Position numbers and translations under genes: made by a program. The notes beneath the pieces were generated by a model. It did not search any database, had not been told where the DNA came from, and was given only the letters and a program-made list of their open reading frames with translations. 64,000 nucleotides of DNA from Talinum fruticosum (taxonomy: Eukaryota > Streptophyta > Magnoliopsida > Caryophyllales > Talinaceae). The stretch spans positions 2,975,422 through 3,039,421 of the forward strand of contig JAITYX010000055.1 in the NCBI GenBank assembly GCA_021018815.1, written 5' to 3'. Below, in pieces: positions 23,893-36,878 of the stretch (position 1 is its first letter; each line of letters starts with the position of its first letter).

Positions 23893-24315
23893 CAGTGAGC
23901 TATTCTTGCAGAGAACAACTTGTTTACGTTTAATCTCACTGTTTACAGGATAGTTACAGACATTCCAGGCACAACTGATTCCACATTTGGTATAAAACAT
24001 CTTCTCTACTTTTTCTAATTCTGTGTTGTGAGTATGCATGCCCCAAGGTTTTCATCAGGACTAATTAACGAGTGGGGAATAATTGAACTCTATGTAGGGA
24101 AAGAGATGGCGAGTTATGAAATGCCAAAGCCAAACATAGGCATCCACAGGTTTGTGTTCATACTGTTCAAGCAAAAGCGAAGGGGCAGCGTGTCACTCCC
24201 TTCCTCTCGGGACCAATTCTCCACCAGGAAATTCGCCAACGACAATGAACTTGGTCTTCCTGTTGCTGCTGTCTACTTCAATTGCCAAAGGGAGACAGCT
24301 GCAAGAAGACGTTAA
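23244..24315 (+). CDS. CEN: TFL1/CENTRORADIALIS-type PEBP floral repressor (4 exons)
   Basis: Exons 23244-23444, 23728-23789, 23949-23989 and 24098-24315 (201, 62, 41 and 218 nt) reproduce the standard FT/TFL1 family structure and encode 173 aa. The PEBP fold motifs [11 protein letters not shown] and GIHRFVF are present. Residues that separate repressors from FT are of the TFL1 type: His in EHLHW (about residue 85, where FT has Tyr) and Asp in the external loop SRDQF (about residue 140, where FT has Gln). The C-terminus QRETAARRR and the loop KQKRRGSV resemble the CEN/ATC subclade more than TFL1 proper. Such proteins bind FD-type bZIP factors with 14-3-3 and oppose FT, keeping meristems indeterminate. 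No lesion is seen. Intron 2 carries a 49-base TA run. The start ATG was chosen because MARMTDPL aligns with family N-termini; an upstream in-frame ATG at 23196 is not family-like. Confidence 0.96.
23841..23889. repeat. (TA)24 microsatellite in intron 2 of the CEN-like gene
   Basis: There are 49 uninterrupted bases of TA repeat between exon 2 and exon 3, ending about 60 bases before the exon 3 acceptor. Tracts of this length are usually highly variable between individuals, so it could serve as a marker. Confidence 0.97.
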
Positions 24316-27300
24316 CAACCATGGTTCTTCATCAAAAGAGCCACATCTTTGGTTATGAAAGCACATGTAATAATACAGCAATAAAAAGTTAAATAAAAAG
24401 TTTTTTTTTTTTCTGGGGGTTTTCTTTCCTTTTTCTTTGATGGGTGGGGAGTAGGCTTCTTTTTTTTTTTTGTGTGTGTGGGGGGGATTTGGCTGCTGTC
24501 AGCATACTCCTTATCCCTTGTGTAATGATAATCTAGTATGATACTAGGAGCAAGCACTATCGTAGTTGCCCTTGTATTCTAGGTGCTCTAGCTCTCCACT
24601 TAGTGCATGTGCATGGAATCTTCAGTACTAATGATCTCACTTGATTGAATAATAATAGTACTGCTAGTGTTAAAGGGACCATATATACTAAATACATCAA
24701 ATTGGTTGTATTATTGCTTGTAAAAAGAGGGGAGTGCACAAATAAACAAACAGTACTTACAAATAAATTATGGAGAAAAAGAAGGCATTTCCAGGCAATA
24801 AGTTAAGGCTTCAAAAAGACTAATTTAAGGTCCTTAATCAATTACTTTAACTATATGAGGATACTACAGCTACAAGGATGACATTACATAAACTTGCCCC
24901 AAATTTTGAAACTGATGCATGCCCGTATATTGGTCTAAAGCTGAAGCATTAAGGGATCACCCTGGCCAAGCATCTACAAGTACAATGGGGGATGAATAGT
25001 TTATAGCCCAAGAATTAGTTGAGGAGAAAGAAACGGAAGCACAAAGGGAGGAAATTTACTGTAAGACAAGTTTAGCACAGGAAATAGCATAGTCAGTTAC
25101 ACTAGAGGAAAATCTTACTTTCCACAAATTCCCAGTTTCTCAGCCTACTTTCTACGAGTATATGATCAATCAGAGGCCAAGGGCCATATATCACCGCCTC
25201 ATGTTTGGTTTTGGAGCAAATTATCCCTTACCTGAAACCTGACTAAATGACATGAGGACTCTCTAGATTCATGCCACCCCCCAACCCAAAAAAAATGTAG
25301 GTATTTATGTGACCTCTAACCTGCCTTGGTGATCTCCTAAATCTAGCAGTCAATAGGCCAATCCCTGATAAATATGGTTACTTCTAGCCAAGCAGTTGCC
25401 TTTTTTGGATTGCTGTATGATTCCAGACATCCAAGAACACAACTGATTATATTTTTCTTTTCATTTCCTTTCTTTTGCCTTCAAAATAACACCCCCCACC
25501 CCCGCGCCAACAAACATAGGAACCTTCTCCATTTCCTGGCCAGAGGGGTGGTGGAATGGGAGAAAAAGGATATTAATCTGTTACTTTCAGATACAAGTTT
25601 TCTGCAATCTCATCCAATTCTGCACATAGTCATACATAAAATATATACTAGAACATGAGAGCAACATTTTAGAGCCATTGCATGTGTGTGCCTCCCAGGC
25701 ATTCTATGAAACTGTGGATTCTGCAAATCATGTTGTGTCTTATGAAATTATAGATGGTTTGAAAGCATACCTGTTGCGAGAGATGCTCCGAGCTGAAGGA
25801 AAAACATTTTGAGGCCCTCTATTGAGTCAAGCTGCACCTCAAGAAGAGGTAAAAGGTTAATTAAGAACCCAGTCCAACCATAATATTTGGGAACGCACTA
25901 TCAATACAACAGTGCAAATAATGATAACAAATTCACCACATGAATCCATACCAAGTTATCCAATAAATATTCATCGGGTAGACTACATAAACCATAGAAG
26001 ATCATGAAACATATACTGGAAAAGATGAATTCAGCCTTTTCCGTGCCCTAATTAAACATGCTACTAATGAAGCTGATCCTCCAGCTTTATCTCTACAGTC
26101 AAGCACATAACAAAGAATTAGCCTATATGCAGAGGAAAAGCAGCCTGGTTTTCATTTGGGATGTATAGAAATTTAGCAATTTGTTTGTTAATTTGTCATT
26201 AAAACTAGGACATGCAGAAAATCATTGTCAGGGAGAATACAGGATGGCCCTACGGAGGCTTCAAGAGGTATGTTTCTTAGTGGTCCTCTCCTTTTCACTG
26301 GCAAAAGCCAATAGGTCTGGCTAGAGGTAGCCTGCCGGGAAAAAAGGAACAGAATATAAAAACCAGGAAATAAGGACAATTACATTAGACCGTCTACATG
26401 ATCAAGAAAGAAAAAGAGAGAGAGAAACCACAGTGGTAGGAACCACCACAAAGAGAAACCCACCCACAAGGAAAAGCAACTCCCACTCCAGCAGTTGTTT
26501 TATGGGTTTCCATTTCCAATATTTTATGCAGTTCCTCCTGAAATTTTCGCCCACCTTGGTGAAATAGAATTTTTAAGGCAGATATCACATAATGCACTCT
26601 TTTCTATTGAAATTCAAAGAGATAAAGAAAATTTTTAATACTAATAGTAACAAAAGAGGGCTCTACTTTAGGGCTTCTTCACAAGGAAAACATACAAGTC
26701 TTGTGCTTGTTTTGCTGATGAAAATAAAGTAAATCAGGGAGGAAGGGATTAAAAAAAGGGAATATGCATAGTACATAGGCCTCGCTTTGTCCCTTCCTCA
26801 GTCAGCATGTCAACAACACCTTCTTCCCAACACCCCTCCCTCCTCACTGTTTTATTTCCCCCTCCCTCCCTCTTCCTATGCAAGGTCCAAGAAATAAAGG
26901 ATGCGCAATCCTGCATGAGCCCCACAATTCGCTTAGGTGGAAAACGAGTAACCCAATCAATGATAATGAAGTAGAAAAAAGTTTATCAGCTCCTGAAGCC
27001 AATGAGGTCTATGCATAGTCTATCTGTGGACCCCACTTCAGGGGAAATTGGGAATAATACCTATAGAGCACTAGCCAATAACAAAACCAATGATTGCTCT
27101 AGACTACCAAAGGTCATCTTTTAGTACAATCTTTCCCATAATTTAACATGTAAAGAGTCTAAAATTATATCAATTTAGCCATCTAGAGCTCCTAGATGTA
27201 CCAAACCATGTAGGGTGGTACAGTGTTAAATAGCCAATACACAACAATGGACTTCATCACAACTTTCCAGCAATCGATATAAAACCAGCATGAACTAACA

Positions 27301-29749
27301 GGTGAAAAAGACATTGGTTTATAGCTTAAAGCTACTAAATCCTAGCTGCTCCAGGTCATTTGAGCAGCATTTGTCAAATAAGCATATGAGCTTGTAAAGA
27401 TGTTAGTAACAAATTGCAAAACCCAAAGGCAAAACTTTTAAGTATTATTGAATAGAAACTACCAATACAAGGGTTACACTTTACACTGCTATCAGAATGG
27501 AACTGCAACTTTGACACCAGACAAATTTGATAATTATTCATTCAAGGCCTTCTGGCCTAAAACCCCAAAACATAATATATTTTATCCAAAATGGGTATCA
27601 AATAAATTCATAAGGATGGAAGTCAAACAGAACAATTAGAGAATTTCAACTCTTCAACAATATGCTATTTTTTTACCCAAAAAAAATATTTGCAGTTCAA
27701 TAATAGCCAACAAGTACATAGAAATAAAAGAAATTCAAGAGAAACATTAGGAGCAATACAAATTATACAGCAGAGGCCACCAACCAGATTTTAGTTCAAG
27801 TCTCCAATTATAGTTAACAAAATTTAAATCAAAATGAAAAGTAACTTGAATTTGTGCCACTTGCCGCATACCGTATACATTTAGTTGACAAGAAATTCAT
27901 GTACTGCTCATCTATGAATGTTTTTTTTATCCATATACAACATTGTAAGATAGGGTTTCCCTCACCTAGTTCAGGACATCACAGAGATGCAGAAAATTGA
28001 AGCTTGGAAGAGCTGATAGCAGAAAACAAATAGGCAACTAACCTCTCTTAAGCAGCTTGGAATTGAGACTGCTTTTAAAAAATGAGTCAATAAATAAAAC
28101 CTCACCATTTGAGCTGAGTTTAGTGCACAAGGTGTTGAACCTGTAGTCTGCATCCCATGAGCATGATCATTTCTTAACAATGTAGGGATTTTGAAATGAC
28201 AGTTAAGTAGGATAATTTTTCTGGCTTATGATAATATAGTACAGACGAGAAAATCCATATAATCATTATATAGGTTACAATACTACCACATGGCTACATT
28301 CAATAGGATTTGAAATTCACTCTCTCTTTAACCAATAGTACCACATGGCTTTAAATGAAGTTAGGAAGTTACAGGCAAGCGAAGTGCAGTGGCAAAAAGG
28401 CTTTCTGTACCATCTTCAGTTTGACTTGCTTGTCCAGGGAGCACTATCATGTCATGCTACTGACATTGTACAGATACTGACAATCTTTCTTGGCTCCGCT
28501 ACAGTAGCCAAGAAGTTATCAACCCCCAACTGTGACTAAGGGCCAACTACCTGCAGGTTTCTTGTTTGGGATAAATTGCTGCTTTGTTTTGCTTTCTTTA
28601 ACTCTCTTTTTGATGACTTCCCTTCACTCCTATCAACTAAGTACTACAATTCCCCCTCCCTTTAACAGGAAGAGGCACCAATTAATAATCACACAGAGGC
28701 CTCCTCAAAAATCAAGGAGTTCTTGCAATCAGTATGAAGTTCAAATATTCCAACTTCATTCTTAGGTCATCTTCATCAATATGGGCACCTAGAGGGCTCT
28801 AAAGAAATTTTGTTTCCTGTATATGTTCCAAATTTTCAGTTGCATCTATTCTTCAATACCTTCAGTTTCTCATACAGTTGTGATATAGAAGCATTCACTT
28901 GTGAAAGTATTGAATGACCAGGTTTACGTAAATATGTCCAAACAAAGAGATAGGTAATATAAAAACTGAATTTTTCTTTTTAATTTTTCTATTCTATATT
29001 AGCAACAGAAATCTAGAAGAGCACCAAACGACTACTTATCAACCCAAAAAAAAAAAAGGAGAGCACCAAACAACCATGATCTAAGCCACTGCCTCTAGTC
29101 AATTCAAATTTATTAGAACCACCCCAAATTTTTCAGTACAGTTGCAAAATATAACTTGTTTCTCAGTGATAGCGAAGTATGGTCATTAAGTTATTAGTTA
29201 CACCGTTTTCTCAATCAATATCATATAAGAAAAATTTCACTAAGACAGATTGTTCTTTTTCGTGTTTCAGAATCATATGAACCTAATGAAGGTAAAAATA
29301 GTAATAGATGCAAAATCTAGTCTATTTGATAATCTCTTCTATAATGAGAAACATTCATAACTTGGTATTCTACGTAGATCATTTGAATCAATGACAACAA
29401 GCCCAAGTGTATACGATCAATCTGAAGAAGTTGGAATGTCAAACAAGTGCAAAATCTTTTATTCTTCTCTTTAACATTCTAATTTGAGCATACACTAGAT
29501 ATTTGTGAACTAAACATTCTGGCAAACACGTTGATGCAAATAAGTTTTCAAAATGCAAGTGTTAAATACAACCTCTAATTACTTTAGTGGCTAACCTAGC
29601 TAATTCTGAGTTTTAATAATTCTTTTTAAACCATAAACCAATGTGAAGCATCAGTTTAATAATATATAACTCTTATCTCAGAAAGAAAAACCTAAGGTTA
29701 AAGCTCCTATGAATTTCACACATCTAAAATTTATAAGTAGAGATGCTTA

Positions 29750-29836
29750 CAGCCTTACAGGGGTAAGAATGTCTACATCTGAATCTCCCAAACCCCGTGC
29801 AAGTGGGATCCACAATGGGAGTTGTTGTTGTTATTG
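29750..29836 (+). mobile_element. SINE-like 3' part
   Basis: The stretch runs from CTTACAGGGGTAAG through CATCTGAATCTCCCAAACCC to GTGGGATCCACAATGGGAG and ends in GTTGTTGTTGTTATTG. This order (GGGTAAG, pyrimidine-rich middle, GTGGGAT, TTG repeats at the 3' end) is that of a widespread plant SINE group with TTG tails. The tRNA-related head was not recognised, so this is a truncated or diverged copy. Confidence 0.5.
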
Positions 29837-32800
29837 TATAATCTATAATACCTAACATAAGAAAAGCAAGCCATATTTCTTGTGTTTATTTATGAGTTGA
29901 TCAACAGAAAATTGGGTACTCTATCACACTTCAGATTGATCCTCCCCCGTTTCATCACATTGGAGGGTTGCATTATCCCACCATTTCTGCTGCTCAGAAG
30001 TAGAGATGGGACCATCAAATAGGGAAGCATTTAGACAAACTAGTACTAATTAATAGAAAAGGTACATTTCTAAAGTTTGATGAGACATCTTGGCCTGAGA
30101 TTCCTCAAGTATTAGTACAGTTCTCACATAAGAGCAAATATATTCATGTGATTGCCTCTAAAAGCAGGCACTGTTCGGCTATTGGTTAAGCCTACAAATC
30201 TTTCGGCAAAAAGGCATAAACATTTGATATGCATCATACAGACACATCTCCACTCTTGCAACAAAGGAAAAACAAGATATCATAATAATTATCCCCACTT
30301 CACTGGTGCAGAGCACCAGGTGAGAGAGACAGAGGAGAATTAAACTCCAACCAAAGCAAGAATTCAGCCGCGTACGAATTCAATTAGATAATGACCCATC
30401 ACTAAATAGTATTATCTTACTGTCTTTCTGCATGTAAAGACATTCCAGTTCATAATATGACCATTAGCCATAGTGCTTAATATAAAATAACATTAGCTAA
30501 AGCCAAACTCTTAGGAGTATTATATTTAAGCTCTCATCAATCATTAAAAGCAATACTACATGATGAATGGGGATAACTGCTTCATGGAAGAAAGGAGACA
30601 TGGGCCTCTTAGAAAGATTTCTGGGATATCACATAGGCCACAGTTTACTATATGACAAAGATATAAAACCGGATACTTCCAATAGTAAACTCCAGGATAA
30701 ACTAACCCATAGCCTTCATGACCTTTTGCATATAATAAAGTCATTATATGATATTGACATAGTACCTAGTCAGCAAATCATAGCCAATTACTTAAATACT
30801 AATAACTCATTGTCTCAATAATCATGACAAGTCAGCTAAAAGTTTGTAGTCATCCAACTAAAAATTTATAATGAACCATCCAGATTTTCATAATTTAACA
30901 ACCCCGTAACTTTTACTTCATGTTTATATGCTCTCACGTAAATATTTACAACCAGCCATCTAAATATTCATAACAAGCCAATTGAATGTTCACAGCAAGC
31001 ATGTTACCAGACATACAATTAGATGTTTAAGCCGACCAATGATGTTAATAATTTAATAATTGAATTCTAATAATTACATCATTCGCCTCTTAATAGCGTC
31101 ACTAAACTAAATGAGGGAGCAAACTTATTAGTGAATAAACTGGATCAAATATAATGGTCAAAGACTGAATAATAGAAAAGCTCAGCAGCAGCTGGTGTTG
31201 CCAATGCCCTGAATAAAGGTGTGGGACGGCTAGCTAATTAGCAAGTAGTGACTAGCTGAAAATTCTAACATATACGGCAGAGGAAAAAAAGAAAACAGCA
31301 GATGGAGAATATGCAAATCTGAGAATGATGATAAGGAGATATATGTGACAATGGAGGAAGTTGAAGGACACGGAGACCCTGTGCATATGTTTGCAGGTAC
31401 TGATAATACACCAATTAATATAGAATGAATGATTTGTGTAGAACATTATGCATTTAACGCCAATAAGAATTAGAACCATATGAACTCCATATGCTAGCAT
31501 TTTTCCCTGGACCCATATGTTTTAACAAATACAGCCAATGAGGAAATCAGTAACAGTGATCTCTAGTTTGCCTCAATTTTGACAGTCTAGATCTGTATTT
31601 GTGGAATTGTATCTTGATTGTAGATATCCTGTGGTTACCCAAACCCTAATTTCAAAAAATAAAAAATAAAAGAAAAAAATTGGCTTCCTCTGCAATAGAG
31701 GTGCAGAGAATTTTGTGCTCTCCGTTAACCTAATCTCCTTGCCTTATTTGATAAAGCCTTTATCGATGAATATGGTGTATAATGGTATCTTCAGTTGACA
31801 ACTTTCATAGGACACTTGACTTTTCAATGGTTGAAAAGGCCACTACTATTAATTGGTGAAATACCACTTTAATCTTACCCCATGTCCTGGAAAGCAGAAA
31901 CTAAGAAAGAGATTATCACAAAACAAAAAGACAAAAGATAAAGGAAAAAAAAAAAAGAAAAGAACAAACATCAAGCCAAAGAACATGCATAGAAATAGCA
32001 CCTCATCAAATTAGTTAAGGATAACGTTGTAATCAACAACAGTTACAAAATATGGTAACAAATTGTTGACGGCAGTAAATTTGAACTTCATATGCGATTA
32101 ACCAATTTGGTTTGCTAACCTAGGCTCAAGTACTCATAACCACATTTGTAGATCCAGAATATCACCTAAGCAGGGTATGAGGAGGTCAAATGTAGCAGCA
32201 TTACCACTGAACAACAAAGAGGGTAGTTCCATTATACCCTAGATTAAAACCATTGACTGCCTATTACTTCATAGAAAGGAACAAAGATGGTATATAAGGA
32301 AATTTTGCTTTAGTCTACTATAATCCAAGCTAAAAAACTTGCGTAGGATGGACTTTGTCAGTTGTCATAAGTTGAACAGTCCTCCCACCACTTTATTAAT
32401 AAAAAAAATAAAAAGCAAATGATATTTGATGGTGTTATAAAGACCAAAAGTTTCATGTTCATAAGTTAGCAGCAGAAGGAAGCTCCCATGAAAGAAACAA
32501 GGCATTCTGTGGAATTTTATCCTTTCTTCTTCCAGCGCCAACACATGACCTTCAGATTTATGCGGGAATTGGCCAGATCATTATGGAAAACTAAGACTCC
32601 CATAGACAAGCATGATGCATGCATCTCTATCAGTAATTGAAATATACCATGTTAAAAGGAAAAAAACAAATCAATACTATGACTACTATGATACCAAGCT
32701 ATACATTATATCTCTAGCTCATAATTGCTTGAACCACTAGTCTAGGTCATATGTTGAACATGTAATGTCCCAACAGAAACCTCGCTAAGAAAATTCCACA

Positions 32801-33217
32801 AAAGTAAACTATATCTAGATAGGAACTTAAATAATTCTATTAATCAAAGAAGCTATTCATCTATAGGTGATCAATTTACCTTGAATCAAACTCACTGCTC
32901 TACTATTCCTCCCCATAATTTGTCGTTATTCTTCCAGGCTCTTAAAGCAAATATAATGCACATTTTAGAAGGTTACAGAATCTTTTTAGTTTCTCTCTTG
33001 TCACCAAATTCTTCACAAGATTTCATCCATGGATTGCCATCTAAAACTGGTTGGCCTGGTAGGGTATTAATATGGTACTTTTTACAGTTTTTAGCCAAAA
33101 CATGTGTTGGGGCTGCACACTGGTAGTGGTACAGCACCAAAAATCATGTTGAAGGGTAACAAAATCCCTTGAAGTTCAATTAGACGTCATATTTGCCTCC
33201 TACAACCATGAAACACA

Positions 33218-33335
33218 GCAATAACAACAACACTCTCAGTATGGATCCCACTCAGTTGAGCAAGGTTTGGAGAGATCCAAATGTAGTTAACCTTACCCCT
33301 GCAAGCTATAAGCAAAGAGGCCAATTCAAAGAAAC
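33218..33335 (-). mobile_element. SINE-like 3' part, opposite orientation
   Basis: On the minus strand it reads CCTCTTTGC...GCAGGGGTAAGG, then CTCTCCAAACCTTGC, GTGGGATCCATACTGAG and a GTTGTTGTTATTG tail. It shares all landmarks with the copy at 29750-29836, which supports both calls. The 5' head is diverged. An open frame across it is a by-product. Confidence 0.5.
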
Positions 33336-36033
33336 CCAGAAAAAAAAATATATGGAAAACAATTTGTCCTACAGCCATGAAAAAATAAGGAACAAAAAAG
33401 TTAACATTTGAGATTCTCAGCTTTTGCATCCCTCTTTTGCAACTAATTAAAGTTTTTCTTTTTTCTTTTTACACTTTTCATCTTTTCTGCTACCTTATTT
33501 TGGATTATTTTTCTTCAATAATTTATTTACTGTCTTGTTTCATTTTCTTTTCATGCAACTTTTTTTCCCTGTGTCAATATTTTTTCCAAATGCAAATAAG
33601 CCAATCAGGTGCAAGTTGTAACCTCCCGCAACTTCCATTGTAAAAGGAATTTCCAATTGAGCTTCAAGTTGTGTTAGTGGAATATGTGCCATGTGAGGCA
33701 CATAAACTGAAACCCAACCAACCATCACATATAACTTAAAAACTTAAAATGACCCACGCCATTGTGCAGAAAGTTCTTTTGATTTGTATATTGATAAATC
33801 ATAGGCAAAGGAATGCCAAAGCTTTCTAAATAAGTATGCGCTCAAACCAAGTACCTGTTGGGTAGATGTTTATGGCACTCTGCTTTTAAGCTTGACTAAA
33901 ATGTGCCTCACTTTGATTCCTTATTAAGAGACAAGCATCCCTGCATCAAAGGGAATTTAGTTTTGTCCGGTGATTCCTCGTTAAGACACAAGCACCACAA
34001 AGGTTGGAAACACAACCTAACCAGCATCACATGGCAAAGGGTCATAACAAATTCTAAAATAGGCTGACTACATAACTATGACTGAGCTCTTTTATCTTTT
34101 GCCTAATCGAAATTATTTAATACCTTAATGTAATAACCTCAACATAAGAACAAAGAAACACAAACTGTCTAAGGCATCTTTTGGTTACAAGGCAAAAGAC
34201 TTCTTGCCTATGATAAATTGGGCTTGAACAACAGTGAAGTTTCGATTTCTATGAGGGATAAGGGCTTATGTTGTCTCTCTCTCTCCCCCAGCCCCTCTTA
34301 CATTAGATGGTTTTAAGGGACTCTTGAAGTGGATTTTCTTAGACTGCACTCCAATAATCCTGAAAAATCTGCCACTATTAGTACTGAATCCTCTTGAAAG
34401 TCCAGTAAAACCAGTTATGAAACTGTCTAGTGCACAAAATCACAATAATATATTACTGAAGCAACAGGTATTATCGCAAAAACTCTTTGGTAATGTATGA
34501 CACTGGCTGAGAATGGAAAATTTATCTGAATTTGTCATAAACCGAGGATATGGAAAACTTCGTGAAAGAACTTGGCATATTTCTACAGGTATAAGAGCAG
34601 CAGCTCCCTACAAAAATTTCCAATTACTCAAAGTGAATGTATGAGGAATGCTCAGAACTACCAGGGAAGAATGTGAAGTAAGCTTCAGGTTTATGGACAA
34701 TGTCACACAACTTATCTTTTGAGGCCATAAGTTAACTAGAAATCAATCATGATCCACGCTCATGATAGGGGAAAAAAAGCACAACAGTAATTCATCAGTA
34801 AATAGATCGACTCATGGGGAGAAGCACTAACTTCTGTAAAGAATGAGGAATTGGATGGAAAAAGAACCTGCTTTGTGTTGCATCACAAGGGAGAACAAGT
34901 AAGCTCAACTCATCCAATACACCTCCAAACCTGCTTCATTGTATATGATATAAGGAGCTATGATCTCTCTATGCGAGGTTGATTTGTTATTACTGATTCT
35001 CATCACAAAGACAAAAGAGCATAAATGAAATGAGCATACAGCATCATGAATCATGAGAACGATTACAATCACAAATTTCTTTACAATTTGGAATCTACAC
35101 TACAATTCTCAGAGCTTTTATATTTTCTGCTTGCATGGATGCACTGGATATAAAAGGAACACAACGAAACAACAACCCCTCCCCCTCCGGGGTCCTAAAA
35201 TCCCATCTCCTCCAAGCCTCTCGACTGTGCAAAATTTGGAGACTTTAGAATTACACACTCTGTCACAGATGTTCTTTCCTCATCTTGCAAGCAAGTCCTT
35301 GTTGAATACTAACAAGCTCATTTCTTTAACTGATGCAGACGGCAATGGGATTAATTAGAAATTCAAATGAAATGGGTTAATGCAATAGTGTTAGCATTCC
35401 ATTTAATTAAAGTGGTCATACCTTAGCTGCCTTTACTAGGATATTTTTTAGGTGATGCTCATTAATTAAGTAATTTGATCAGGGAAGTAATATTATAGGT
35501 ACCCTGCATCTCATATCATTTTCCCTTTTCAAAGTTATATATCACTATCAGGCAATGAATACACAGGGTAAGATGTATCCAATTTTGAAGTTAAAACTAT
35601 GGACTAAGATTTAATGTCTGTTAAGTTAAAGTGGTTCTCTATAATTATCACCCCCGTTTAAACAATTAAATCTTTCCCTCATTCTCAACTCCAATGTGGT
35701 CTTTTGTTTACAAACCACTCAAATATCTTTGTATACCTAGGCACATAACAAGATGATTACAAGCTACCAAACAAACCCTTAAAAGCTGAATTCCTAACCC
35801 TATTTTTTCTTTTCTCGCTCTTCTTAGGTGTTCAAATTAAAAATTCAAACTTAATACAATTAAATTACGATCATGACAAGTCTTAGCTCATTCTAACCAT
35901 ACGGAATCAATTTACACATTCAATCAAAACCAAACAAAGAAACCCACGCGAATGAAAACCAAGTCAAATCCAACCAACAACAACGACAACAAAAAAGAAT
36001 ATGTAACAAATTCATCAGATTTCCAACGTACGT

Positions 36034-36252
36034 TCATCTCAAAATTTCGAGAATGCAACACCTGGGTGAGTCTTTTCGATGCGTTCGGAATCGGAAAATT
36101 CCATGCGTGACAACGAATGAAAGCAAGAGAATCGCCGGAAACCTTTGGCGATTACACCGGAAAATCAGAATTCGGCGACGGAGAATTCCGGCGATGGGAG
36201 GAGGAGAGAAGTTGAAGGTAACGGTAGTTCCCGCCTCCATTGCTGCCGCCAT
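36034..36252 (-). other. Possible first exon, unidentified
   Basis: The minus strand opens with ATG at 36252 and reads a 72-codon frame starting MAAAMEAGTTVTFNFSPPP. Local GC content is higher than in the flanks, as in many plant first exons. A donor-like CACCCAG followed by GTGTTG lies at about 36060. No family was recognised. It may be the start of the hypothetical minus-strand gene that ends near 22645, or a non-coding transcript start. Confidence 0.25.
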
Positions 36253-36806
36253 TGATGATGAATACGGAAGAGAGAGCAGAAAAGGGAAATCTAGGGGTCA
36301 AATTTTATATTTTTTTCAAATTTATTTATTTTTTAAGAGTGGGCATCTGACAATTTTTTTTTTTTTAATTTTTATAGAAAGCCATACGGCATAATTCTCT
36401 AATAAGAATTAATTTAAAAAAATAAAATAAATTTCTAAAATCAGATAAATTAGATCAATCCTCCTGTAATTTTGTTGCCTATGACAAAAAAAAAAATCAC
36501 CTTACTATTATGTGTATACTTAAATAATTAATTTTGTCAACAATTATATATTTCTCTATGTTATGAGAGATAGTATTAAAATTTTACCATAAAAACAAGA
36601 TCGGTATCTAATGCTGTTTTTTTTTTTTCTTTGAAGGAATGATATGCTTATAATTTTCCTAGAGAAAGAAAATTAAGAAGAGCATGTTTATTTAATTTCC
36701 TAAAAAATAGCAATTAATTTTTTTCAAAAAAAAAAGTGATAACTGATATAAGGGAATTTTTATAAAAAAAAAAAAAAAGGAGATCCGCATTTGAGATCGG
36801 GGGATT

Positions 36807-36878
36807 TGAACCCGACGTGAATCGAACACACAACCTTCTGATCTGGAGTCAGACGCGCTACCATTGCGCCACGGATCC
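36807..36878 (-). tRNA. tRNA-Trp (CCA)
   Basis: This 72-nt cloverleaf on the minus strand has acceptor GGATCCG opposite CGGGTTC with discriminator A, a D arm with GGCGCAATGGTAGCGC, and an anticodon loop CTCCAGA with CCA (36844-36846). The T loop is TTCGATT. Compared with the usual plant sequence as I recall it, the T stem has GTGTG where GCGTG is expected, replacing a C-G pair by a wobble. A poly-T terminator on the transcribed strand lies about 28 bases downstream (complement of the A run ending at 36778). It is about 440 bases before PARP3 and points away from it. Confidence 0.95.

Larger units (their letters stand above)
22645..25831 (-). other. Tentative last two exons of an unidentified minus-strand gene
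   Basis: A 61-nt segment (25831-25771) is flanked by an acceptor after a pyrimidine-rich tract (GTGCAG) and a donor (GTATGC). It reads LDSIEGLKMFFLQLGASLAT. Joined in frame to 22679-22645, which follows the acceptor TATCTGCAG, it continues GTNGSSSKAND and stops. A minus-strand AATAAA lies about 245 bases further on, near 22400. If real, the CEN-like gene sits on the opposite strand inside this intron. A further candidate exon, ending at a GTGAGG donor near 28107, reads GSTPCALNSAQM. I do not recognise the protein, and the chain rests on splice signals only. Confidence 0.2.
24316..36806. other. 12-kb region without a confident gene
   Basis: The region between the CEN-like gene and tRNA-Trp has no frame longer than about 115 codons and no transposon-like frame. 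Base composition resembles plant intron or intergenic DNA with many T-rich acceptor-like tracts on the minus strand. It may contain long introns of an unidentified minus-strand gene (see the tentative exons ending at 22645 and the possible first exon at 36252). Two SINE-like tails are listed separately. C-rich runs occur near 25260-25505. Confidence 0.4.

Noticed and set aside
26394..26597. Minus-strand frame beginning near FQEELHKILEMETHK with an acceptor
   Set aside because: No donor or continuation in phase was found, and the frame soon becomes low-complexity.
32536..32640. Plus-strand exon-like stretch reading RQHMTFRFMRELARS after an acceptor
   Set aside because: No matching exon on either side, no recognised family, and the opposite strand has an equally plausible frame.
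24316..36806. LTR retrotransposon or DNA transposon filling the 12-kb gene-poor region
   Set aside because: No long terminal repeats, no reverse transcriptase, integrase or transposase motif in any frame; only the two SINE-like tails are supportable.
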